From the NCBI RefSeq assembly GCF_000336755.1, contig NZ_AOLK01000011.1:389440-453439 (forward strand): DNA of 64,000 nucleotides, written 5' to 3'. The notes under the pieces were generated by a model. That model worked only from the letters and a program-made list of their open reading frames with translations. It was not told the origin of the DNA and searched no databases. Source of the DNA: Haloferax elongans ATCC BAA-1513. Its GTDB lineage: Archaea > Halobacteriota > Halobacteria > Halobacteriales > Haloferacaceae. Shown here piece by piece: positions 51,167 through 57,930 of this stretch. Made by a program: the position numbers and the translations under genes. Position 1 is the first letter of the stretch; each line of letters starts with the position of its first letter.

Positions 51167-51240
51167 TGCCGCCTCCCCGATTTGAACGGGGGACAGCTCG
51201 ATCTTCAGTCGAGTGCTCTCCCAGTCTGAGCTAAGGCGGC
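51167..51240 (-). tRNA. tRNA-Phe (anticodon GAA), copy 2
   Basis: Cloverleaf as in copy 1 with a T-stem CCCCG/CGGGG replacing CCCGG/CCGGG by compensatory changes. The acceptor, D-arm and anticodon arm are identical. Having both copies functional is unusual for haloarchaea, which normally carry one tRNA-Phe gene. Confidence 0.95.
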
Positions 51241-51301
51241 TCGCATTCTTCCGAAGCCGGAGCCAGTCAAAAAGACTTTCGAATCGGCCGTCGGCGTCGG
51301 G

Positions 51302-51970
51302 TCACCGATAGCGACCGTTCATGGCGGCCGAGCGCCCGCGTTCGACGCGAGTTCGGATGCCTTTCAGCATCTTCCGTTCCATGAGGAACTGTATCGGCTC
51401 GGTGACGAGGCGATTCATCACTCGCCCGTACAGTGTCTCGGAACGCCCGCGGAATCGAATAACGAGCCTCGTCGCTCCGGGGGCGACCTCGTGCAGTGCG
51501 AAGGTCCACGTCGCGTCACTCTCGCCGGTTTCCCAACCGGGCGCACTCAACACGAGACTTTCTCCAGGATTGACGACCGCGACGTGGAACGAGGGAAGTC
51601 CCGACCCACGCGGACCGAGCCGCACCTCGTCTCCAATGTCGAGTTGCTGCTGATTGGCGTGATTGCCCCCGGCAGTGTCTATCTGCAATCCGAAGAGACT
51701 CTCCAGTCGTTCGTAACTGTAGAATCCGCTGCGGCCCTGTCCCATCTGCACCAACCACGGCCAGACCGCCCGCGCTGGTGCGGCGATGGTAATCGCCCGC
51801 GTCGATTGCCAGTCCGCATCGTCGACGAAATCGTCGCCCGGAAGTGTCTCTGATGCTTCGTCGTCGGTCGTTCCCCACCGTCTGTGCCACGGCCGCAATG
51901 CGAGGAGGTAGCTCCCCGCGAGGGTTGCGCCCGCAATTCCAAGTGCCCGTGATAGTCGTTCGATACCCAT
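51302..51970 (-). CDS. SRPBCC (START-like) family protein with N-terminal anchor
   Basis: A 222-residue protein: N-terminal hydrophobic segment (residues 5-28, LSRALGIAGATLAGSYLLALRP) then a START/polyketide-cyclase-like domain: WQSTRAITIAAPARAVWPWLVQMGQGRSGFYSYERLESLFGLQIDTAGG and SLVLSAPGWETGESDATWTFALHEVAPGATRLVIRFRGRS. SRPBCC proteins bind hydrophobic ligands; this one may be membrane-tethered. Ligand unknown. Confidence 0.83.
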   Translation of the reverse strand: MGIERLSRALGIAGATLAGSYLLALRPWHRRWGTTDDEASETLPGDDFVDDADWQSTRAITIAAPARAVWPWLVQMGQGRSGFYSYERLESLFGLQIDTAGGNHANQQQLDIGDEVRLGPRGSGLPSFHVAVVNPGESLVLSAPGWETGESDATWTFALHEVAPGATRLVIRFRGRSETLYGRVMNRLVTEPIQFLMERKMLKGIRTRVERGRSAAMNGRYR

Positions 51971-52013
51971 TGTGCCTCTGGTAGACCCACGTTCGGCAGA
52001 GGGTATGATAATG

Positions 52014-52415
52014 TTACCTCCGAGTATCGAATTCGAAAATATTCACGACCGTCCACAGCAGTCCACCGACCACTGCCCCGAGTGCATTGGCGAGCATATC
52101 TGCCACGGAGAACATCCGATCCGGTGCCATCACTTGAAAGAGTTCGACGCCCACACCGTAGGCAGTCGCGATAGCAATGGCCGCGACGAGGACCGTCGCT
52201 CTCTGGGCGCGCAGGGCGGCCGCGACGCCGAATCCTAATCCCACGTAGGCACCCGCGTGTAACCACTTGTCCATGCCGACGAGTCCAAGCGGCCCCAGTG
52301 CAGCGAGGTCGGCCCCGCTTGGTTGTATCACCGAGGCGACGAGGATGGCTATCGCGTAGGTGTAGACGGCGACGACCGAGTACGGGTGTTCTCGGGCGCG
52401 GGCGATGATGGTCAC
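52014..52415 (-). CDS. VanZ-like membrane protein
   Basis: A 133-residue protein with four predicted helices and the VanZ-type signature (DKWLHAGAYVGLGFGVAAAL and the late FQVMAPDRMFSVADMLANALGAVVGGLL). GTG start at 52415 is supported by a TATA-like CATTTTACCC (52440-52449, minus strand) 28 bp upstream. VanZ-like proteins confer low-level teicoplanin resistance in bacteria; archaeal members are of unknown function. Confidence 0.82.
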   Translation of the reverse strand: MTIIARAREHPYSVVAVYTYAIAILVASVIQPSGADLAALGPLGLVGMDKWLHAGAYVGLGFGVAAALRAQRATVLVAAIAIATAYGVGVELFQVMAPDRMFSVADMLANALGAVVGGLLWTVVNIFEFDTRR

Positions 52416-52480
52416 TAGGTCGGTGTGGGACCGGTATCGGGTAAAATGGTTCGTGTTGGTGGAGTGGTTGTTACGGGGCA

Positions 52481-52694
52481 CAGGCAGAGTCGAACCCCGG
52501 TCGCAGCAAAGCTGCTCCCTGATTCGACTCCTTCCTCGGTTCACGAATTCGTGCTCGCTGTTGCTCGCACAGAATTAGTGGGCTCGGGCGGAGTCGAACC
52601 ACTCCGTCAACCTCGCTACGCTCGGTTGCCGCAAGGTTCTCCCGCCCTCGCGGAACAGATTTGTGACTCACCGTTCGGTTCGTCACAAAATCTG
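52481..52694. repeat. tRNA-Val tail array (two tandem units)
   Basis: Next to the tRNA: hairpin CAGATTTGTGAC (52656-52667) with GTCAC-A-AAATCTG (52682-52694), ending one base from the discriminator. Unit 1: a perfect 24-base copy of the tRNA-Val 3' end (52579-52602) forms an inverted repeat with GGTTCTCCCGCCC (52635-52647). Unit 2, farther out: GAGTCGAACC (52487-52496) with GATTCGACTC (52521-52530), then a palindrome CACGAATTCGTG near 52543. The Phe and Ser tails share the layout. Confidence 0.78.
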
Positions 52695-52695
52695 A

Positions 52696-52768
52696 TGGGC
52701 TCGGGCGGAGTCGAACCACCGATCTCTTCCTTGTAAGGGAAGCGTCATAACCACTAGACCACGAGCCC
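52696..52768 (-). tRNA. tRNA-Val (anticodon UAC)
   Basis: The complement forms a cloverleaf: acceptor GGGCTCG/CGAGCCC with discriminator A, D-arm with TAGTGGTTATGA, anticodon stem CTTCC/GGAAG with loop CTTACAA (anticodon UAC, valine) and T-arm GGTGG-TTCGACT-CCGCC. The tail array lies directly downstream. Confidence 0.93.
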
Positions 52769-52861
52769 TGTATCTGCAAGAAATCCGCTCGCGCTCATAA
52801 CGGTTGTTGTTTCGACCGGACCCCGGAACCCTTAGACATACGGTACGCTACCACCCAACTA

Positions 52862-53359
52862 ATGACCTCTCGGGCGCGAACCGTCCTCTTCCTCGCCGCG
52901 GTCCTCGTTGCCGCCGGAAGCGTCGTCTATCTCACGAACCCGGCCATCATCCCCGGTTCGACCTCCGACTACGACCGAACCACGCTCACCATCGTCGACG
53001 ACGAAACAGGTGACACGCTCGCCCGCGTGGACGCCCGCGTGGCCGACACCCACGCGAAGCGATACACCGGGCTGAGCGACACCAAATCTCTCGAAGCGGG
53101 CGAAGGCATGTGGTTCGTCCACGACTCGTCGGGCACCTACGCCTACGTCATGCGCGACATGGACTTCCCGCTGGACATCCTCTTCGTCGCCGAAAACGGC
53201 ACTATCACGACCATCCACCACGCCGAACTCGACCCCGAGGGGACGAGCGAGTCGGACCTCACCCGCTATCGCGGGACTGGGACGTACGTGCTCGAAGTCC
53301 CCTATGGCTACACCAACGAGACGGGTATTGAGGAAGGCGACCGAGTCGTCCTCGACTGA
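52862..53359 (+). CDS. DUF192 protein, exported or membrane-anchored
   Basis: A 165-residue protein: N-terminal membrane segment (residues 7-30, TVLFLAAVLVAAGSVVYLTNPAI) and a DUF192 domain with the VRVADTHAKRYTGLSDTKSL-like start and MWFVHDSSGTYAYVMRDMDFPLDILFVAENGTITTIHHAELDPEG. DUF192 is a small beta-barrel of unknown role. TATA CCCTTAGAC (52828-52836) supports ATG 52862. The acidic SDTK and DPEG loops are typical of halophiles. Confidence 0.87.
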   Translation: MTSRARTVLFLAAVLVAAGSVVYLTNPAIIPGSTSDYDRTTLTIVDDETGDTLARVDARVADTHAKRYTGLSDTKSLEAGEGMWFVHDSSGTYAYVMRDMDFPLDILFVAENGTITTIHHAELDPEGTSESDLTRYRGTGTYVLEVPYGYTNETGIEEGDRVVLD

Positions 53360-53398
53360 AAGCGAAACGACCGAGGGGGCGGGGTGTCTGTCCCCGGT

Positions 53399-53668
53399 AT
53401 GGGCGAACACGTCGATGCACTGGCGGACCTCGAAGGCTGGCGCGCCGAGGACTTCGCGGCGCGCGTCCACTACCGCGGCGCTGACGACGCCTACAGCATC
53501 GAATACTACGAGCCGTCGAACTGCGTTCTCTACTGGAAAGTGAAAGGCGACGGCGAGGTGGCGGTCCCCGTCGGGAGGGAGTCCGTGCCAGACCCCCTTC
53601 GCGAGCGCGTGCGACAGGACCTCGACGACGCGGGCGTCGACCCCGACACCGAAGCCCGTCAGTTGTAG
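53399..53668 (+). CDS. Small hypothetical protein
   Basis: An 89-residue acidic protein (GEHVDALADLEGWRAEDFAARVHYRGADDAYSIEYYEPSNCVLYWKVKGDGEVAVPVGRESVPDPLRERVRQDLDDAGVDPDTEARQL). The central strands SIEYYEPSNCVLYWKVKGDGEVAVPV suggest a small beta fold. The ATG at 53399 is used; the frame is open further upstream. It follows the DUF192 gene by 39 bp. Function unknown. Confidence 0.68.
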   Translation: MGEHVDALADLEGWRAEDFAARVHYRGADDAYSIEYYEPSNCVLYWKVKGDGEVAVPVGRESVPDPLRERVRQDLDDAGVDPDTEARQL

Positions 53669-53728
53669 AACCGGCGCAGCGCGCCCCCACCCGAGTCCTT
53701 TACTGTCGTCGTCCCTTCCAACACTGGC

Positions 53729-55666
53729 ATGTCCCCTGATTCGGACGACGACCCCTTCGAGGACCAGCGCGAGCGGGTCGACAACCCGATGCGACGGCTC
53801 TTCGCCGAGTACGGGCGGGAAAACCTCCCGCAGTTCGTCCTCGGCGTCGTCGCCAGCGTCGCCGCTCGCGTCTTGGACCTCCTTCCACCGGTCGTCCTCG
53901 GTCTCGCCATCGACGCCATCATCCGACAGGAGAAGTCCTTCGCGGCGGCGTTCCCCGTCGTTCCTGAAGCGTGGCTTGCACCATTCGTCCCCGCCGCCAG
54001 AGGCGGTCAGTTCTTCTTCGCTGTCGGCATAATCGTCTTCAGTTTCGTCGGCGGGGCCGCGTTCCACTGGCTCCGCAACTGGGGCTGGAACTCCTTCGCT
54101 CAGAACATCCAGCACGCCGTCCGCACCGACACCTACGACCGGATGCAACGGCTCAACATGGATTTCTTCGCCGACAAGCAGACCGGCGAGATGATGTCTA
54201 TCCTCTCGAACGACGTGAACCGACTCGAACGGTTCCTCAACGACGGCATGAACTCCTTTTTCCGCCTGTCGGTGATGGTCCTCGCAATCGCGGTCGTGCT
54301 CCTCTCGTACAACTGGCAACTCGCGCTCGTCGCGCTGGTGCCGGTTCCGCTCATCGCCATCTTCACCTGGAAGTTCGTCCAAATCATCCAGCCGAAGTAC
54401 GCCGAGGTTCGCTCGTCGGTCGGCACGCTCAACTCCCGTCTCGAAAACAATCTCGGCGGCATTCAGGTCATCAAGACGTTCAACGCCGAGTCCCACGAGT
54501 CAGACCGCGTCGACGGCGTCTCGATGGACTACTTCGGCGCGAACTGGGACGCCATCAACACCCGAATCAAGTTCTTCCCGGCGCTCCGCATCCTTGCGGG
54601 TATCGGCTTCACGCTCACCTTCGTCGTCGGTGGCCTGTGGGTCATCGAGGGACAGGGCCCCGGCCCCTTCACCGGCGAACTCGAAGTCGGTGAGTTCGTC
54701 ACGTTCATCCTGCTCACCCAGCAGTTCGTCTGGCCACTCGCCCAATTCGGGCAAATCATCAACATGTACCAGCGTGCCCACGCGTCCAGCGAGCGCATCT
54801 TCGGCCTGATGGACGAACCCGCACGCCTCGCCGAGAAAGAAGATGCACCGGACCTCACCGTCACCGACGGTCGCGTCGAGTACGACGACGTCTCCTTCGG
54901 CTACGACGACGGCGAGACAATCGTCGAAGACATCTCCTTCGAAGTCGGCGGCGGCGAGACACTGGCGCTGGTCGGCCCGACGGGGGCGGGCAAATCGACC
55001 ATCCTCAAACTCCTCATGCGAATGTACGATACGGACGAGGGCACCGTCAGCATCGACGGACAGGACGTTCGCGACGTGACGCTCTCCAGTCTCCGCCAGC
55101 GCATCGCCTACGTCAGCCAAGAGACGTTCCTGTTCTACGGGACGGTCCGCGAGAACATCGCCTACGGAACGTTCGACGCCGACGAAGAGGACATCGTTGC
55201 GGCCGCGAAGGCTGCCGAGGCCCACGAATTCATCTCGAACCTCCCGGACGGCTACGACACGAAGGTCGGCGAACGCGGCGTGAAACTCTCGGGGGGCCAG
55301 CGCCAGCGTGTCTCTATCGCCCGCGCGATTCTCAAAGACCCCGATATCCTCGTCCTCGACGAGGCAACCTCGGACGTGGACACCGAGACCGAGATGCTCA
55401 TCCAGCGGTCGCTCGACACACTCACGGAAGACCGGACGACCTTCAGTATCGCCCACCGACTCTCGACGATTAAGGACGCAGACACCATCGTCGTCCTCGA
55501 AGACGGTCGTATCGTCGAACGCGGCACCCACGACGACCTGCTGGCTGACGACGGCCTCTACGCTCACCTTTGGGGTGTACAGGCGGGCGAAATCGACCAA
55601 CTCCCCGACGAGTTCGTCGAGCGCGCCGCCCGCCGACAGGCCGAAGTCGATGCGAGCGACGACTGA
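53729..55666 (+). CDS. ABC exporter (fused membrane and ATPase domains)
   Basis: A 645-residue half-transporter: six membrane helices in the first 340 residues (VLGVVASVAARVLDLLPPVVLGLAIDAII, IIVFSFVGGAAFHWLRNWGWNSF and others), then an ATPase with Walker A GPTGAGKST, Q-loop VSQETFLFYG, signature LSGGQRQRVSIARAI, Walker B DILVLDEATSDVD and the H-loop SIAHRLSTI. It works as a homodimer or with another half; substrate (lipid, drug or peptide) unknown. TATA CCTTTACTG (53697-53705) supports the ATG at 53729. Confidence 0.94.
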   Translation: MSPDSDDDPFEDQRERVDNPMRRLFAEYGRENLPQFVLGVVASVAARVLDLLPPVVLGLAIDAIIRQEKSFAAAFPVVPEAWLAPFVPAARGGQFFFAVGIIVFSFVGGAAFHWLRNWGWNSFAQNIQHAVRTDTYDRMQRLNMDFFADKQTGEMMSILSNDVNRLERFLNDGMNSFFRLSVMVLAIAVVLLSYNWQLALVALVPVPLIAIFTWKFVQIIQPKYAEVRSSVGTLNSRLENNLGGIQVIKTFNAESHESDRVDGVSMDYFGANWDAINTRIKFFPALRILAGIGFTLTFVVGGLWVIEGQGPGPFTGELEVGEFVTFILLTQQFVWPLAQFGQIINMYQRAHASSERIFGLMDEPARLAEKEDAPDLTVTDGRVEYDDVSFGYDDGETIVEDISFEVGGGETLALVGPTGAGKSTILKLLMRMYDTDEGTVSIDGQDVRDVTLSSLRQRIAYVSQETFLFYGTVRENIAYGTFDADEEDIVAAAKAAEAHEFISNLPDGYDTKVGERGVKLSGGQRQRVSIARAILKDPDILVLDEATSDVDTETEMLIQRSLDTLTEDRTTFSIAHRLSTIKDADTIVVLEDGRIVERGTHDDLLADDGLYAHLWGVQAGEIDQLPDEFVERAARRQAEVDASDD

Positions 55667-55727
55667 CCGACCCAGTTCGCTCGCCCGAAGCGCCTACCAC
55701 TAAGACCGCGCCCCGCTTTCTCCCGGC

Positions 55728-56450
55728 ATGCGACTCTCTGAGGCCACTTGGACCGAGGTCGCCGACCTCGACACCGACCTCGCGCTCCTTCCGGTCGGAA
55801 GCACAGAGCAACACGGCCCACACGCACCGCTCGGTACGGACGCTCTCAACGCCGAATCAGTCGCCGAGGCAGGGGCTGAAACCTTCGACAGCGACGTGCT
55901 CGTCGCCCCGACGATTCCGGTCGGCGTCGCCGAGGAACACCGCGCCTTCGACGGCACGCTCTGGGTCTCCCCAGACACCTTCCGCGCGTACGTCCGCGAG
56001 ACTATCGAATCGCTCGCCCACCACGGCTTCGACCGCGTCGTCGTCGTCAACGGTCACGGCGGCAACATCGAAGCCCTCGCAGAATGCTGTCGTCGCCTCT
56101 CTCGAACCGGTGAGGCCTACACCGTCTCGTTCACGTGGTTCAACGCGGTCGGCGACCACTCCTCCGACATGGGACACGGCGGACCACTCGAAACCGCACT
56201 GCTCCGACACACCCACCCCGAACTGGTCCGTGAGGACCGCATCGACGAGGCCCGCGAGGGTGCGGCCGACCGCTGGGGCGAGTGGGTCGCGGGCGTCAAT
56301 CTCGCCCATGACTCCGACGAGTTCACCGAAAACGGCGTCGTCGGCGACCCGGCTGACGGCGATGCCGAACGTGGGGCAGAACTGGAGTCACTCGCCGCTG
56401 AATCGCTTGCGAAGTTGCTGACGGCAGTAAGAGAGAAATCACTCGACTGA
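55728..56450 (+). CDS. Creatininase-family amidohydrolase
   Basis: A 240-residue creatininase fold enzyme: VGSTEQHGPHAPLGTDAL (metal-binding Glu/His), TIPVGVAEEHRAF, VNGHGGNIEAL and the DHSSDMGHGGPLETAL segment. Family members include creatininase and MftE-type enzymes that cut amide or lactam bonds in cofactors or metabolites; the substrate here is unknown. It follows the ABC exporter 61 bp later on the same strand with its own TATA-like CACTAAGACC (about 55696-55705). Confidence 0.9.
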   Translation: MRLSEATWTEVADLDTDLALLPVGSTEQHGPHAPLGTDALNAESVAEAGAETFDSDVLVAPTIPVGVAEEHRAFDGTLWVSPDTFRAYVRETIESLAHHGFDRVVVVNGHGGNIEALAECCRRLSRTGEAYTVSFTWFNAVGDHSSDMGHGGPLETALLRHTHPELVREDRIDEAREGAADRWGEWVAGVNLAHDSDEFTENGVVGDPADGDAERGAELESLAAESLAKLLTAVREKSLD

Positions 56451-56486
56451 GGCGAGACAGTCGGCGGAGGCCGACGCTCGGTTACT

Positions 56487-56942
56487 CTACTCTTCTTCCT
56501 CTTCCTCTTCCTCTTCCTCTTCTTCCTCACTTTCGTCGTCGTCGTCCGCTGCCTCGGCAGCGTCGGTGAGTGCACCGCGGAGTTGCGGCATCGTGTTGGT
56601 GAGTTCGCCCACGAGTTCGTGTGCGTCCTCGACCATTTCGAGGAGTTCCTGTAGTTCCTCGATGGCTTCTTCGAGGTCCTCGGGGTCGTCGAACGCGTCG
56701 GCGCGCTCGCCGATGACGTACCACTTCTTGGCCTGCCGGACGTGCTCTGCGGCTCCCTCCACGTCAAGTGACGAGCGCAGGCCGTTGAGGACGCCCAGAA
56801 CGTTGTCCGCCTCGGCGTCCCACACGTCGTCCGCATCGGGCAGGGCCGCGCGTGCCTCGCCGAGGTGTTCCTCGACGTCGGCTCGCATCTCCGCTGCTGC
56901 CTCTCCGAACAGGTCGTCGTCGCCGAGCGTGCTTTGACTCAT
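56487..56942 (-). CDS. DUF5790-type protein with long acidic tail
   Basis: A 151-residue soluble protein: helical N-terminal and central region (DDLFGEAAAEMRADVEEHLGEARAAL, WDAEADNVLGVLNGLRSSLDVEGAAEHVRQAKKWYVIGERADAFDDPEDLEEAIEELQELLEMVEDAHELVGEL) and a tail of 14 Glu residues, encoded by a GAG/GAA repeat at about 56490-56530. It matches the haloarchaeal DUF5790 family; function unknown. A strong upstream motif and TATA (see 56967-57001) direct transcription. Confidence 0.8.
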   Translation of the reverse strand: MSQSTLGDDDLFGEAAAEMRADVEEHLGEARAALPDADDVWDAEADNVLGVLNGLRSSLDVEGAAEHVRQAKKWYVIGERADAFDDPEDLEEAIEELQELLEMVEDAHELVGELTNTMPQLRGALTDAAEAADDDDESEEEEEEEEEEEEE

Positions 56943-56966
56943 GCCAGCACATTCGGCACGTGGGGG

Positions 56967-57001
56967 TTTAAAAACAACCCCGAAAGTGAAAGTGAAATCG
57001 A
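56967..57001 (-). promoter_or_regulatory. Promoter of the DUF5790 gene with TTTCACTTTC upstream motif
   Basis: On the minus strand TCGATTTCACTTTCACTTTCG (56981-57001) is followed within ten bases by TATA TTTTTAAAC (56966-56974) and, after about 25 bp, by the ATG at 56942. The TTTCACTTTC element also occurs upstream of the distal ilvA-region promoter (23026-23039). Confidence 0.6.
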
Positions 57002-57031
57002 GGGACTCGGTCGTGGTCGCGGCCGATTTGC

Positions 57032-57490
57032 TCAGCGAATGTCGCCAAGATATCGCGCGTCCCGAGTCGCGGTCTTCTCCCGGCTCTGAAGCGCGTCTGG
57101 CAGTTCACGCGGGAAAAACCAGTAGTCGTCGAGGTCGTCCACCGCGAGCCACGCGACGCCCACTTGCTTCGCGTCTCTCATCGACGGTTGGACAGGGTCG
57201 TCGTCGATGAGTTCGCACCAGAAGAAGTGGTCTACCCGGTGGTCGTCGTCGTCTCCGTCTTCGGTGTGGTTCGACGGGATGTAGTCTCGGACGAACGCGA
57301 GCGATTCGACCTCGACCTCGTACCCTGTCTCTTCGCGAACTTCGCGGTGAACTGTCTCCGAAAGCGACTCCCCTGTCTGTTGTCCCCCACCGGGCGTCAG
57401 ATACCAGACCTCGTCGCCGGAGCCGTATTGGACGGTCAGGAGGTCGCCGTCGTCGACGACGAGTCCGCGAGCGGCGATTCGGGGGCTCAT
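57032..57490 (-). CDS. Nudix hydrolase
   Basis: A 152-residue Nudix enzyme with the Nudix box: GGGQQTGESLSETVHREVREETGYEVEV (GX5EX7REUXEEXGU). It hydrolyses a nucleoside diphosphate-linked compound, identity unknown. Its start overlaps the stop of mptD upstream by four bases (57487-57490), so the two are translated from one mRNA. In folate/pterin synthesis of bacteria, a Nudix enzyme (FolQ) removes pyrophosphate from dihydroneopterin triphosphate; a role in the mptD pathway is an attractive inference. Confidence 0.92.
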   Translation of the reverse strand: MSPRIAARGLVVDDGDLLTVQYGSGDEVWYLTPGGGQQTGESLSETVHREVREETGYEVEVESLAFVRDYIPSNHTEDGDDDDHRVDHFFWCELIDDDPVQPSMRDAKQVGVAWLAVDDLDDYWFFPRELPDALQSREKTATRDARYLGDIR

Positions 57491-57831
57491 TCCTCGACCG
57501 AGACGAGCTTCATCAGCGGGTAGCCGTCTTCCATCTCCATCTTCGTGCGGACGGTCACGTCTTCGTACTCGATTCGCATCTCGACGTTCATCAGCGACCC
57601 TGTGAGTTCGGTGTAGTCGGCCGCCGAATCGGCGAGTGTCGCTTCGAGTTCGTCGTCGAGGATGTCCACGGTGACAGACTCGCAGTGGGGTTGGTTCTCG
57701 ATGGACTCCGCCATCGCTCGTTCGAGGCTCCGAGCGCTGTCGGGAGACACCGGCGTCCCGGCGAATTGGTGGTAGAGCGAGCCGAACTTGATGCCCGCTT
57801 CGAAACAGGCAGACTGCGGGTCGGTGACCAT
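57487..57831 (-). CDS. mptD: Archaeal dihydroneopterin aldolase MptD
   Basis: A 114-residue protein with the MptD signature CFEAGIKFGSLYHQFAGTPVSPDSARSLERAMAESIENQP. It cleaves 7,8-dihydroneopterin to 6-hydroxymethyl-7,8-dihydropterin and glycolaldehyde, a step shared by folate and tetrahydromethanopterin synthesis. Start at 57831 supported by TATA CTTTAGGCC (about 57855-57863, minus strand). First of a two-gene operon with the Nudix hydrolase. Confidence 0.9.
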   Translation of the reverse strand: MVTDPQSACFEAGIKFGSLYHQFAGTPVSPDSARSLERAMAESIENQPHCESVTVDILDDELEATLADSAADYTELTGSLMNVEMRIEYEDVTVRTKMEMEDGYPLMKLVSVEE

Positions 57832-57930
57832 GTCTGCGAGTCTGTCGCTCGGGCCTAAAGTTCGCCGGTCGGGCCGCTCGCGGGCGCGAACCGGTCCTTA
57901 CTTAGTCCCGCTTGTCGGACGTAGACTCGA

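Noticed and set aside
50909-51190. Tail units B and C considered as a CRISPR array
   Set aside because: Repeats are few, with unequal spacing, no unique spacers and no cas genes; the repeat is the tRNA-Phe 3' end.
49061-51240. Typical integrated virus or plasmid between the tRNA-Phe copies
   Set aside because: No integrase, replication or capsid gene is present and only 2 kb of ordinary-looking chromosomal genes are enclosed.
52859-54496. 545-codon minus-strand frame opposite the DUF192 and ABC exporter genes
   Set aside because: Shadow frame of GC-rich coding DNA; the exporter on the other strand has complete ABC motifs.
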